This document shows positions 26,566 to 35,422 of a stretch of 64,000 nucleotides of DNA, piece by piece. The translations under genes were made by a program, and so were the position numbers. The notes below the pieces were generated by a model. The model saw nothing but the letters and a program-made list of their open reading frames with translations. It searched no databases and was not told where the DNA came from. Location: NCBI RefSeq assembly GCF_000375545.1, contig NZ_AQXF01000002.1, positions 647,331-711,330 of the forward strand, in the 5' to 3' direction. Position 1 is the stretch's first letter. Every line of letters begins with the position of its first letter. Source of the DNA: Kordiimonas gwangyangensis DSM 19435 = JCM 12864 (GTDB lineage Bacteria > Pseudomonadota > Alphaproteobacteria > Sphingomonadales > Kordiimonadaceae).

Positions 26566-28869
26566 TTGGCGAAATACGAACCCGGCCAGCTTCCCAGTCG
26601 TGAAGAAGTGATGAACTTCATCCGCACCTTTCCGGGTGGCAAAGTCACAAAACGGGATATCGCCCGCGCCTTTGGCGTGAAGGGGCCAGATAAGGTTTTC
26701 CTCAAGAAACTGATCCGCGAGTTGACGGACGACGGCATGCTGACAAAAGATGTCGGGCAATCCCTGCGCCCGGCTGACCGCTTGCCCGGCGTGCAAGTTG
26801 TTGAATTCGCGGGCCTCACGAACGAAGGTGATGCCGTCGTTAAACCGGTGAACTTTGAGGGTGAAGGCAAACCGCCGCGTATTTTCCTCAGTGCCAAGAA
26901 GGGCAAAAAGCCCGGCCCGGCCATGGGACCTGGTGACCGAGCACTTGTACGCCTTACCTGCGTGAAAGACGAGCCACCTGTCTACCGTGCGTCTGTGCTC
27001 AAGATATTGAAGCCGGCACCTGCGTCGATCATGGGGGTGTTTCATGGCGGCCCCAATGGTGGTCGCATCCACCCGACCGACAAGAAAAACCGGGATGAAT
27101 ACTGGGTTGACCAAGGCGATGTGAACGGCGCGGTTGAGGGTGAGCTTGTGCTTGCCGAACCCGTTCCCTCCCGCAAGCACATGGGTGCAAAACGTGTGCG
27201 GGTGAAAGAGCGGCTGGGCGACGTGTCAGACGCGCGGTCGATCAGCATGATCGCGATCCACAGCCTTGATATTCCTTATGAATTTCCGGAAGACGCGATC
27301 CGCGAGGCGGAGAAAGCCAAGCCCGTCACCCTCGGCAACCGCACAGACCTGCGCGACATTCCGCTGATTACCATCGACCCCTCTGACGCGCGCGACCATG
27401 ATGACGCCATCTGGGCTGAAGCGGACGATAACCCGGATAACCCGGGCGGCTGGCACGCCATCGTCGCCATCGCCGACGTGGCGCACTATGTGAAGACCGA
27501 CAATGCGCTCGACCGCGAAGCACTGAAGCGCGGCAACAGCTGCTATTTCCCGGACCGCGTGGTGCCTATGTTGCCGGAAGCGCTGTCGGCGGGGCTCTGC
27601 AGCCTGATGCCAGGCGAAGAACGCGCCTGCATGGCGGTGCATATCTGGTTCAATAAGGACGGTCAGAAAATCCGCCACAAGTTTGTTCGTGGCCTGATGA
27701 AAAGCGCTGCCAACGTCTCGTATGAGCGCGCGCAGGCAGCGCTGGACGGCATGCCGGACGAACTAACCGAACCACTGCTTGAGCCAGTCCTCAAGCCACT
27801 CTACGGCACGTTCAAAGCCATCATGAAGGCGCGCGCGAAACGCGCACCGCTTGAACTTGACCTGCCGGAACGCAAAATCCAGCTGGATGACCACGGCCAT
27901 GTGGCGGCGATCACCCTTCGCGACCGGTTTGATGCTCACAAGATCGTCGAGGAATTGATGATCACCGCGAACGTGTGTGCGGCCGAGGAGCTTGAGAAAC
28001 ACCGTGTGACCGCCATGTACCGGGTGCACGAGGAACCGCCGATGGACAAGATGGAGTCCTTGCGCGAATTCCTTGGCACGCTTGACCTCAACCTGTCGCG
28101 CGGCAATGTGATGATGCCGCGGCTGTTCAATGGCATCCTTGAGCAGGTCAAGGGCAGCCCGCACGAGCATATGGTCAACGAGGTTGTGTTGCGTTCGCAA
28201 ACGCAGGCCTATTATTCGCCAGATAATATGGGCCACTTCGGCCTGGCCCTGCCCCGCTATGCCCACTTCACCTCGCCGATCCGCCGCTATGCCGACTTGA
28301 TCGTACACCGCGGGCTTATCCGTGCACTTGGCCTCGGCAAGGATGGGCTGACAGATGAGCAGATGGACAAGCTGTCGAGCATTGGTGAGCAGATTTCGAG
28401 TACCGAACGCCGTGCCATGGCGGCGGAGCGTGAATCGACCGACCGTTATCTGGCCAACTATCTGGCTGACCATGTGGGCGACGAGTTCATGGGCCGCATC
28501 ACCGGCGTGACCCGCTTTGGCCTGTTCGTGAGCCTTGAGCCGTCAGGCGGTGATGGCCTGATCCCGATCTCGGAAATCGGCATGGATTTCTATAGCCATG
28601 ATGAAGCGCACCACCGCTTGGTGGGTGAAAGTTCTGGCGAGGAATTCAAGCTTGGTGACCGCATCAAGGTGCGGCTGACGGAAGCCAACCGCTTCACAGG
28701 TGGGCTGAAACTCAATCTGGTGCGCGAGGATGAAGATATCCCGGGCCTCACGTCCCGCAAGCAGCATAAGAAGCTCGGTGCGCGTCACGCACGTTCAGGC
28801 GGTCGCCCGGCGCGGGGCCGGGGCAAGCCGTCAGCATCTTCCAAAAAAGCGAAGTCTAGAGGCCGATAA
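26566..28869 (+). CDS. rnr: ribonuclease R
   Basis: A 767-residue 3'-to-5' exoribonuclease. A TTG start at 26566 is indicated: AAAGGA sits 7 bases upstream and no ATG fits. An N-terminal winged helix (residues about 10-80) and cold-shock domains precede the RNB domain, which has TIDPSDARDHDDAIW with the metal Asp residues. AxYSxxNxGHFGLALPRYAHFTSPIRRYADLIVHR is the central RNB segment. An S1 domain (DEFMGRITGVTRFGLFVSL) and a basic tail follow. Its last 14 bases overlap the converging anti-sigma gene. Confidence 0.97.
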   Translation: MAKYEPGQLPSREEVMNFIRTFPGGKVTKRDIARAFGVKGPDKVFLKKLIRELTDDGMLTKDVGQSLRPADRLPGVQVVEFAGLTNEGDAVVKPVNFEGEGKPPRIFLSAKKGKKPGPAMGPGDRALVRLTCVKDEPPVYRASVLKILKPAPASIMGVFHGGPNGGRIHPTDKKNRDEYWVDQGDVNGAVEGELVLAEPVPSRKHMGAKRVRVKERLGDVSDARSISMIAIHSLDIPYEFPEDAIREAEKAKPVTLGNRTDLRDIPLITIDPSDARDHDDAIWAEADDNPDNPGGWHAIVAIADVAHYVKTDNALDREALKRGNSCYFPDRVVPMLPEALSAGLCSLMPGEERACMAVHIWFNKDGQKIRHKFVRGLMKSAANVSYERAQAALDGMPDELTEPLLEPVLKPLYGTFKAIMKARAKRAPLELDLPERKIQLDDHGHVAAITLRDRFDAHKIVEELMITANVCAAEELEKHRVTAMYRVHEEPPMDKMESLREFLGTLDLNLSRGNVMMPRLFNGILEQVKGSPHEHMVNEVVLRSQTQAYYSPDNMGHFGLALPRYAHFTSPIRRYADLIVHRGLIRALGLGKDGLTDEQMDKLSSIGEQISSTERRAMAAERESTDRYLANYLADHVGDEFMGRITGVTRFGLFVSLEPSGGDGLIPISEIGMDFYSHDEAHHRLVGESSGEEFKLGDRIKVRLTEANRFTGGLKLNLVREDEDIPGLTSRKQHKKLGARHARSGGRPARGRGKPSASSKKAKSRGR

Positions 28870-29521
28870 AGGGCTGGAACATGCGCCCGACAAAGCTGTG
28901 CAACTTGATGGGCGCATCGGTCACCGCAAGGCAGATACAATCCTCACCCTCATCAATGATCGGCTGGTGGTGCGTATCCTCAGGCCCCGCCACTTCCATC
29001 ATGCCGGGCGTGTAGTGCGCATCGCCAACCTTGTAGCCGCCGGTCAGCACAAGCGTGAACTCAAGACCCCGGTGGTCGTGGAACGGCATTTCCGTACCGC
29101 CCTTCGCGCGCAGTAGCCACAGGCGCTCACCATTCTCATAGGTTTTGAGCATCAGCTTTTTCATGCCCGGCCCCATAAAGCCCCACTTGAGCTCGTCAAA
29201 GCCCTTGCCAAGAAGTGCCGCGAGCGGCGCCGGCATACGGGGGTCCGTGAACGCAGGAGCAGTAGGCTTAACCGAGCTCGGCTCGTCTTCAAGCGCTTCA
29301 ATGGCTTTGAAAGCATCATCAAGCGCGCCAACAGAAAGCCGGGCGGGCACGACACCCTCAAGGAGCACACCACCCACGGCTTCAGCATCCGCGATACGCT
29401 CTTTCATCTCGTCATGATATTCCGCGTGGCAAGCCACCACGAGCGCCTGCGCCTCCGTGAGTGCGCCTGCTGCATAGGAAACCAGCCATTCATCGGGCAG
29501 AAGACCTGTATGTGCCGTCAT
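28856..29521 (-). CDS. ChrR-type cupin anti-sigma factor with altered zinc site
   Basis: A 221-residue anti-sigma factor. The N-terminal anti-sigma domain should hold zinc by H-x-n-H-x3-C-x2-C; here residues 31-39 read CHAEYHDEM, so the two Cys positions are His36 and Met39, with His4 and His32 kept. The C-terminal cupin has the ChrR pattern H148-x-H150-x3-E154 and His184/185. ChrR releases its sigma factor on singlet oxygen or related stress. Sits behind the sigma gene with a 4-base ATGA overlap. The Cys loss is a real point for checking. Confidence 0.85.
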   Translation of the reverse strand: MTAHTGLLPDEWLVSYAAGALTEAQALVVACHAEYHDEMKERIADAEAVGGVLLEGVVPARLSVGALDDAFKAIEALEDEPSSVKPTAPAFTDPRMPAPLAALLGKGFDELKWGFMGPGMKKLMLKTYENGERLWLLRAKGGTEMPFHDHRGLEFTLVLTGGYKVGDAHYTPGMMEVAGPEDTHHQPIIDEGEDCICLAVTDAPIKLHSFVGRMFQPFIGL

Positions 29522-30222
29522 GCCATATCCCTCAACTCTTTACGCAGGGCCTCAAAGGCGATCCTGATCCTTGATTTAACGGTTCCGAGCGGCAACTCCA
29601 GCTCTGCCGCGATTTCGGAATGTGATTTCTCGTGATAGAAAGAAAGCTCTATCACCTGCTTTTGCGCGGGTTTCAACTCCGCCATGGCAGCCGACACCCG
29701 TTCGGCATATTGCCGCTGCAGGGTTGGAGTATCGGTCTGTTCCGGTGCAACCATATGGGCTACATGATCGTCCGCATCCACCTCGGTATATTTCTGTTTG
29801 CGCGTGTGATCGATAAAGCGGTTCCGGGCCACACGGAAAAGCCATGTGGACAGCCGCGCTTTCTCGGGGTCAAACTGCACCGCCTTGCGCCACAGCGTGA
29901 CCATCACCTCCTGCGCGATATCCTCGGCTTTCTCGTCATCGAGGCCCAAAGTCATCAGATACGACTTCAGGCGCGGTGCATAATGCGAGAAGAGCTCAGC
30001 AAATGCGGAGCGGTCGCGGTGCTCCGCGATACGCAGCACCAGCATTTCATGCGAGGCAGCTGTGTCTTTCCGTGCGCTGAAAATATTCCTTACCTCACCA
30101 GATTGCGGTTTGACCGCTTCCAGCGAAGCACCTGCCCTCTCTTCTGTCAAGCGCCGCACGGCCATCTTGCCGCACGGCGCATCCTTGGGGGCTGCAATAT
30201 TTTCGGGCGTTTTTGCCATCAT
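29518..30222 (-). CDS. ECF RNA polymerase sigma factor (RpoE-like)
   Basis: A 234-residue group IV sigma factor, cognate to the ChrR-like anti-sigma that overlaps its stop. Sigma2 spans about 70-135 (FAELFSHYAPRLKSYLM, DIAQEVMVTLWRKAVQF, STWLFRVARNRFIDHTRKQK) and sigma4 about 170-230 (L-K-P-A-Q-K-Q-V-I-E-L-S-F-Y-H-E, then EIAAELELPLGTVKSRIRIA). An unusual 65-residue N-terminal tail precedes sigma2. The start is uncertain: ATG 30222 or 30219 have AGAGG very close, and an internal start is possible. An autoregulated promoter would lie right of 30222. Confidence 0.92.
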   Translation of the reverse strand: MMAKTPENIAAPKDAPCGKMAVRRLTEERAGASLEAVKPQSGEVRNIFSARKDTAASHEMLVLRIAEHRDRSAFAELFSHYAPRLKSYLMTLGLDDEKAEDIAQEVMVTLWRKAVQFDPEKARLSTWLFRVARNRFIDHTRKQKYTEVDADDHVAHMVAPEQTDTPTLQRQYAERVSAAMAELKPAQKQVIELSFYHEKSHSEIAAELELPLGTVKSRIRIAFEALRKELRDMA

Positions 30223-30266
30223 GCCTCTTTTACGCTGGCATTTGACATCCGGACCACTCGATAATT

Positions 30267-30296
30267 AAAAAAAAGCGGCCCCGAATGGGACCGCCT
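30267..30296 (-). terminator. terminator of the LpoB-linked envelope cluster
   Basis: Minus-strand stem GCGGTCCC / GGGGCCGC (one G-U pair), loop ATTC, then eight U, 26 bases after the last gene. Confidence 0.85.
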
Positions 30297-30320
30297 TCTG
30301 AATGGTTTTCTCGCCTGAGA

Positions 30321-31241
30321 TCAGCTATCAGCCATCATGCGCCAATAGTCAGTCAGTTCCATCATGGTACGGATGGCAAGCTCTTCACCGACGCGCTGTT
30401 CGCTATAACCCTCGACCTCATAATATTCCTTGAAGCCATTGCGTGTCGCTTCATATTGCTTCACTTCACGGGTCGGCGGCATGGCGTCGCTATACATGCT
30501 GGTGATGGTTTCGCCGGTCTCGATCTGAACGACATTCACCTGGAACGCGAGGCCGCTTTCGCTCTCCGCACTCGGCGCGAGCAGCACCTCGATCATATAG
30601 TCTGCCTTGCCAAGCATGGCGTTGATCTCGATGGCGTGGGTGTTCACCTGCTCGTTGGACTGCGCGCCGGCACCTTCGACACGGTTGATCATGTCACGGT
30701 CAATCAGGCGGGCGCCGCCCTTGATCATCAGGTTCTTGAAGCCGCCCTGCACTTTCCAGTTCAGGATTTCCTCAAGGTTTTTACGCGCCTGATCTTTATT
30801 GAGGCGCACAGTACCGCTGTAATCATAGGCCTGCGCGGAAACACTACCCGGATTGCCGCGGACCGTGTCACGCACTTCGCGCTCACCATGCAGCTGACCA
30901 TTATAGTGGGTGTGCATGTTGGTCGTGGTCGTACGCTCACGCGTCACTTCAGGCGTGCGTACTTCAAGGCCGCGGGCTTGATAGTCAATATAGTAGGTGA
31001 CAACTTCGTCCGAGAGATCGCGGTTCCAGAAGACGACAAAGCGCGGGCGTTTGACCCGCTTGTTTTCTTCGCGGAAAGCGTTGATCGCCGGGGTTGGGTC
31101 AGGAAGTGGCTCGACTTCCCGCGGGGTCAGGACCGCTGGCACACCTTGCCGCATCTCCTGCGCCGCCTGAACATTTTCCGGCCCGGCAATCAGAACTGCC
31201 GACAGGACTGCAAGGCTTGCACCACCGATCATGCGTTTCAT
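30321..31241 (-). CDS. secreted protein of an LpoB/YcfL-linked cluster, function unknown
   Basis: A 306-residue exported protein (signal cleavage near VQA-AQEM). I do not recognise a named family. It has a central beta/alpha region starting R-P-R-F-V-V-F-W-N-R and a later GGARLIDRDMINR ... GKADYMIEVLLAP segment that resembles the 'identify-then-scan' pattern of CsgG/LpoB-type folds; this is only a resemblance. Starts 2 bases after the YcfL-like stop, with AGGGGA as RBS, and is the last gene before the terminator, so it is part of the envelope cluster. Confidence 0.6.
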   Translation of the reverse strand: MKRMIGGASLAVLSAVLIAGPENVQAAQEMRQGVPAVLTPREVEPLPDPTPAINAFREENKRVKRPRFVVFWNRDLSDEVVTYYIDYQARGLEVRTPEVTRERTTTTNMHTHYNGQLHGEREVRDTVRGNPGSVSAQAYDYSGTVRLNKDQARKNLEEILNWKVQGGFKNLMIKGGARLIDRDMINRVEGAGAQSNEQVNTHAIEINAMLGKADYMIEVLLAPSAESESGLAFQVNVVQIETGETITSMYSDAMPPTREVKQYEATRNGFKEYYEVEGYSEQRVGEELAIRTMMELTDYWRMMADS

Positions 31242-31243
31242 GA

Positions 31244-31726
31244 CTATTCCCCTTCATCCACTTCAATGAGGTAGTAGCCGATATCCATGGAGGTGGACAT
31301 CTCGCTATAGACAGCCGTTGATTTGGGCTGCAGGAACACACGCTGCCAAGCGGTTTCCGGCTCTGCCGGGAACTGGTCCGGGTCAAGGAAAGAGGTGCGC
31401 ACAAGCACTTCCTGCGGATAGTCAGTACAGTTGATGAGCCGCGCCATCACCTCAAGCGTGCCGGTATCCGTGCGACGGGCGAAAACCGCCTGCGGCAGGA
31501 TCTTCTTGGCGATGTTCTTATCAATGATCTGGATAGAATTGAGCGCGATTGGCGTCATCGTACCCGGCACGCCGGAAACGATGGCCGGGCCCGATGGGCC
31601 CAGCCTTTTGAAACCACGAAAATCGCACTTAACAACCTTCTGAGCACTTGCACTGCCAGTCATCATCACGCTGGACGCGAGAACTGCCGACACTGCAACC
31701 ACAAACGGTTTCAAGAGTTTTTTCAT
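31244..31726 (-). CDS. YcfL-like (DUF1425) secreted protein
   Basis: A 160-residue exported protein with a signal peptide ending ASA-QKVV. The mature part is a small beta sandwich with N-x-x-I-Q-I-I-D and V-M-A-R-L-I-N-C-T-D-Y-P-Q-E-V segments, the pattern of DUF1425/YcfL, whose E. coli member sits next to lpoB. Start ATG 31726 shares one base with the previous stop (TGATG) and follows GGGAG; the GTG one codon earlier is less likely. Assignment is by pattern and by neighbours. Confidence 0.65.
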   Translation of the reverse strand: MKKLLKPFVVAVSAVLASSVMMTGSASAQKVVKCDFRGFKRLGPSGPAIVSGVPGTMTPIALNSIQIIDKNIAKKILPQAVFARRTDTGTLEVMARLINCTDYPQEVLVRTSFLDPDQFPAEPETAWQRVFLQPKSTAVYSEMSTSMDIGYYLIEVDEGE

Positions 31727-33351
31727 CACTCGGCTCCCATGACCTCACCCGGCGTTTCAGCGTTAAGCCAGGTGCGGAAGGCAACATCCATGCGCTGGAC
31801 GGCTTCCGGTTGTTTACGCATTTGGTTCCAGTCAAGGCGCGCACCTGGGCTGGATTCACCCACCGCAGTTGCGGACCGCGAACGTGTCCAAACCACGGTA
31901 CAGGCATCACCGCCAGCAACCATGGCCGCGCTTTGCATTTCTGGGATTTGTGCACCAGTGCCGGAGAATTCAGCACCGTAGACATAACCATTACCCGGCG
32001 CTTTGTCGGTCGCGACCGAGACAAAGTGCGGGAGGTTATCCCACTGGCGGGTGTCTGCTTCCGGTTTCGCAGCCTCAGACGCGGCACCGAACAGGCCACC
32101 GATGAGCGCGATACCAGCACCCACAAGCGCCGTATCGCTGTTGCCGCCATAAAGACCAGCAAGTGCTGTTACCGTACCGGCTGTGTTCATCGCGTTGCCA
32201 ACAGCTGCCGTCGTTTCCTTGAACTGGGCCTTGCCCTCAAGGATACCGTCAACCGGGCGACCGCCGCGGGTGGAGGCCTGGAAGTAGATGTCCTCTACCA
32301 CATAGGCTGCTGGTGAAGCATGAACCACGCCGCTGTCTGCATTCACAACAATCGGCTGGGCTGAGGTCTCGCCAAACTGCTGGTCCGGACGGAACTTGAG
32401 GATTTCCTTGTATTGGCCATCACCGAACTTGACCGGGGCAGCACCAAGCTCGGTCACAAACAGCATGTTGTGATCTGGCGCGGGCGCGGTCAGCCCTTCA
32501 CGAAATTCTGCGGCTTTGGCGTAAGATTCGTCGCCGCTGCGGCCCTGACATTGAAGCGCCCAACCATCAAGATAGTTGAGAAGCGCGAAGTCAGCCTGAA
32601 AATCCTCGGCTTCAGAAACGGTGTCCTGATATTCGCCGGAACGGAACATGGCGCGGGCGTTTTCATAGTCATCACGCGCAAGATACAGGAGGCCACGATA
32701 GTAGTAGGCCATGGCGCGCTCATAGGGCTCGCCCTTGTATTCTTTTACACTTTCCGCCTGGAATTTGGACTTGGCCGCTTTTGCCTGATCATTGTCGGCA
32801 AAGATCGCTTCGATCTTGTCGATCGAACGGTCGAACGCCCATTCAGCATGGTCAAGGTAACCGAGTTCCATGGCGGCAAGGCCAAGGCGGTTGAAGTTCA
32901 GCACCGCATTACGCTCACCTTCAATGAAAAGGCTGCGGTAATAAGGCTGCAAAGGCTCCGGACGGCTTTCAACATACAGTCGGGTATCCGCAGGATACGG
33001 GCCCATGCCGTAGGTTTTCCGAAGGTTTTTCTCAAGCTTCGCCACTTCCTTGTCGTAGTCCTTGCTGGCCTTCTTGTTGGCCTTCTGGATCGACTTCAGT
33101 TCAGATTTAACGGTTTTTAGTTCAGCTTTGAGTGCTTTTTTATCTTCCTTGCTCAGGTCCTTTTGCTTGAGGGCGCCTTGCAGCTCCTCATAGCGCGCGG
33201 ACAGGCTTTGCTCCTGCTGAATAGCTTCAGCAGAGATTGGCGGGTTAGCGCGCAGCTCCAGAAGGCGCTCGCTATCCTCGGCATAAGCGGTTTGGAAGAA
33301 CAGAACACTCGCAACGGCAATGGCCGAAATTCGGCCAGCAGAGATCGTCAT
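31726..33351 (-). CDS. COG3014-like exported tetratricopeptide protein
   Basis: A 541-residue exported protein. ATG 33351 has AAGGAG 7 bases upstream and gives a signal peptide ending AYA-EDSE. Residues about 30-105 form a Lys/Glu-rich coiled coil. Residues about 130-270 are TPR-like (RNAVLNFNRLGLAAMELGYLDHAEWAFDRSIDKIE, and YYRGLLYLARDDYENARAMFR). A glycine-rich hydrophobic region and a small beta domain follow. The order and type match COG3014, usually encoded with LpoB and YcfL in gammaproteobacteria. Overlaps YcfL-like by TGATG. Confidence 0.7.
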   Translation of the reverse strand: MTISAGRISAIAVASVLFFQTAYAEDSERLLELRANPPISAEAIQQEQSLSARYEELQGALKQKDLSKEDKKALKAELKTVKSELKSIQKANKKASKDYDKEVAKLEKNLRKTYGMGPYPADTRLYVESRPEPLQPYYRSLFIEGERNAVLNFNRLGLAAMELGYLDHAEWAFDRSIDKIEAIFADNDQAKAAKSKFQAESVKEYKGEPYERAMAYYYRGLLYLARDDYENARAMFRSGEYQDTVSEAEDFQADFALLNYLDGWALQCQGRSGDESYAKAAEFREGLTAPAPDHNMLFVTELGAAPVKFGDGQYKEILKFRPDQQFGETSAQPIVVNADSGVVHASPAAYVVEDIYFQASTRGGRPVDGILEGKAQFKETTAAVGNAMNTAGTVTALAGLYGGNSDTALVGAGIALIGGLFGAASEAAKPEADTRQWDNLPHFVSVATDKAPGNGYVYGAEFSGTGAQIPEMQSAAMVAGGDACTVVWTRSRSATAVGESSPGARLDWNQMRKQPEAVQRMDVAFRTWLNAETPGEVMGAE

Positions 33352-33391
33352 CGCTCGACTCCTTTGGCGACTAGTTAGAACAGAACATAAG

Positions 33392-33418
33392 AAAAAAGGC
33401 GGCAACCCCTTGCCGCCC
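33392..33418 (-). terminator. hairpin between the LpoB-like and COG3014-like genes
   Basis: Minus-strand perfect stem GGCGGCAA / TTGCCGCC with a GGGG loop and a U-run. It would end or attenuate transcription after the LpoB-like gene, so the downstream three genes may have their own promoter. Confidence 0.85.
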
Positions 33419-33428
33419 TGTACAAATT

Positions 33429-34076
33429 TTAGCGATAGACTACGTCGTCCGCGGCAGCTTTGGAAAGCTCGTACATGCCGCTCCAGACGATCACGCCACG
33501 CTCAAGATCCACCATTTCAAAGGTGATCTGCGTATAGCGCTGAACCATACCGGTCCGTGCATCGCGGCTGTCAGCCGATGCGATCGTGCCACCAAGACGG
33601 TAGTCACCACCTGCTTGCGCTGCGGTCATGCCGCGGGTGCCGGTATCAACCACACCATCACGCTTCAGGTTGCGTTCATGCTGAACCATGTTCGAATAGT
33701 TGCGGCCCACAAATACCATGCGGCCCTGCGACGCACGGTTCAGGTTTACCCGAAGCCGGTTCGTGATCAGGTCCTTGTTGATACGCTGGGTGCTGTCATT
33801 CATGAAGAACTCGCTATCCACGATAACTTGCGGCGGGTTGGCCGCGTTGGCAAGCATCGGGTTAGCAAGCATGTCCCGCATCATGCGGTCCGTCATGGAT
33901 TGAATATCGTTGGACTCGATACCCACACCAGCAACGGCACCCTGACGACCAGGGTCTTGGTTGATTGTAGAGACGCCCGGCGAATTGTCAGTACCGCAAG
34001 CGGCAAGCAACAGGGCAATTGTGGATGCGCACGCACACTGCGTTACGCGTTTCCAAGAAGCGCGATTAAAGGTCAT
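33429..34076 (-). CDS. LpoB-like lipoprotein (penicillin-binding-protein activator family)
   Basis: A 215-residue lipoprotein with lipobox L-A-A-C27. The mature domain resembles LpoB: SMTDRMMRDMLANP, then VIVDSEFFMNDSTQRINKDLITNRL, a VFVGRNYS strand and a late GGDYRLGGTIASADSRD ... YTQITFEMVDLERGVIVW, close to the CsgG-like fold. In E. coli LpoB stimulates PBP1B in peptidoglycan synthesis. The RBS is GGGGGAGG 3 bases before ATG. Confidence is in family shape; a PBP-activating function is inference. Confidence 0.75.
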   Translation of the reverse strand: MTFNRASWKRVTQCACASTIALLLAACGTDNSPGVSTINQDPGRQGAVAGVGIESNDIQSMTDRMMRDMLANPMLANAANPPQVIVDSEFFMNDSTQRINKDLITNRLRVNLNRASQGRMVFVGRNYSNMVQHERNLKRDGVVDTGTRGMTAAQAGGDYRLGGTIASADSRDARTGMVQRYTQITFEMVDLERGVIVWSGMYELSKAAADDVVYR

Positions 34077-34319
34077 AAACCTCCCCCATCAAAGCGTTAG
34101 CTGTAAAAAACGCTAGCGACGATTTAAATATAATTCAAGTCATCAAAAATTTAGGTACCTATTACTTGAAGCTTTTCAGCATAAAGTTGAAAGAAGGCAA
34201 CACTTGTGGGCGTTGAAAACGACATCTGTGTCGTGCAACAAAGTAATACTGATTTTTGACGTTAGGCCGCTACCGAGTCTTATGGTCGCATACCCAACGA
34301 ATCATACAGGATCGAATTA

Positions 34320-34865
34320 ATGGAAGATGGCACAGCAAACTTCATGTCGGCCGTTGGCCTGTGCGAAATCAGCTGGACCAATCACGGCGTTTGCCGATTT
34401 AGGCTGCCTGACATCGCACAGTCGGCGCAATCTGGCGCAGGAGACGGGTACCATCAGTTGCCGGCTGATATTCCTGCAGATATCCTTCTGGTCATAGATG
34501 CCGCGCGGACACTTCTGGATGGTGCCGATATCGATCTTTCCAACACCCGGCTGGACTTACGCAAGGTCTCGGCCTTCAACAAACGGGTCTATGCCGAAGC
34601 GCTCAAAATTCCGCACGGCAAGACCATTACCTACGGTATGCTTGCGTCAGCGATTGGCGACAAGGGTGCCGCGCAAGCCGTTGGTCGTGCGCTTGGCGAC
34701 AACCCTATTCCGCTGATCATCCCCTGCCACCGCATTGTTGCAGCAAACGGCGCCATGCACGGCTTCTCTGCCCCCGGCGGTGTAGCTAGCAAGCGCAGGC
34801 TTCTGGAGATTGAAGGTGCGATAGAGCCTGAGCCGCCTACCCTGTTCGATTTCGCGGACATGTAA
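34320..34865 (+). CDS. methylated-DNA--[protein]-cysteine S-methyltransferase
   Basis: A 181-residue suicide repair protein that moves methyl from O6-methylguanine to its own Cys136 (IIPCHRIV). The DNA-binding helix (VSAFNKRVYAEALKIPHGKTITYGMLA, then AQAVGRALGDNP) precedes it and a GFSAPGGVASKRRLLEIEG tail follows, as in Ogt. A variable N-terminal half is typical. Starts at ATG 34320 after a weak AGGA. Lone gene. Confidence 0.94.
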   Translation: MEDGTANFMSAVGLCEISWTNHGVCRFRLPDIAQSAQSGAGDGYHQLPADIPADILLVIDAARTLLDGADIDLSNTRLDLRKVSAFNKRVYAEALKIPHGKTITYGMLASAIGDKGAAQAVGRALGDNPIPLIIPCHRIVAANGAMHGFSAPGGVASKRRLLEIEGAIEPEPPTLFDFADM

Positions 34866-34933
34866 ATCCTCCCCGGCTTCCATGACGCAGCATTTTCTGC
34901 TACCCGGGAAGGGTGATGACGGGGGACACAGCC

Positions 34934-35419
34934 ATGGTAGCGAACAAGAATACCATTACCATCAAAGCGCACCTGCAAGTGTGGGTCTTCCTTGATGAAG
35001 ACTGCAACATCATGCTTGAGCGCAACGTGAAGGTAGGTGACCCGCGTGGTATCGCATCAAGTAAAGACTTCTGGTACCTGCCCGGCTATGTAAGGACCGA
35101 TCCACTGTCAAAAGAACATGCGGCGCTTGACGCGCTCTGGAAAGAACAGCGTGACCGCCTTTACGCACATGACTGCACATCATTCCTCGAGAGTTTGGAT
35201 GTGCAGGCAAAAGGCTTTGAGCACCGCGAAACCTACCTTGCCCACGTACGGCTATGGCTTCAGGCTTATTATGTCTACCATCACGATGACGTGCCGCTCG
35301 CGCCCACGCCGGGGTCCGAGCGCAAATTTCTCTCGCTGGAGGACGCCATGGTGCACTACCCGGTCGGTTTTCAGGACCGGGCGGTGATCGCAATCTTCAT
35401 GGAACACATGCGCTGGTAG
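34934..35419 (+). CDS. conserved-looking hypothetical protein, cytoplasmic
   Basis: A 161-residue protein of no family I recognise. No signal peptide or membrane segment. The first 25 residues form beta strands (TITIKAHLQVWVFLDED), then a mixed region with W/Y/H-rich helices (LWLQAYYVYHHDDV, and FMEHMRW at the end). The start is uncertain: ATG 34934 (GGGGGA upstream) or ATG/GTG at 34916/34913, with GGGAAGGG nearby. It follows the DNA repair gene by about 70 bases. Confidence 0.6.
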   Translation: MVANKNTITIKAHLQVWVFLDEDCNIMLERNVKVGDPRGIASSKDFWYLPGYVRTDPLSKEHAALDALWKEQRDRLYAHDCTSFLESLDVQAKGFEHRETYLAHVRLWLQAYYVYHHDDVPLAPTPGSERKFLSLEDAMVHYPVGFQDRAVIAIFMEHMRW

Positions 35420-35422
35420 GCC

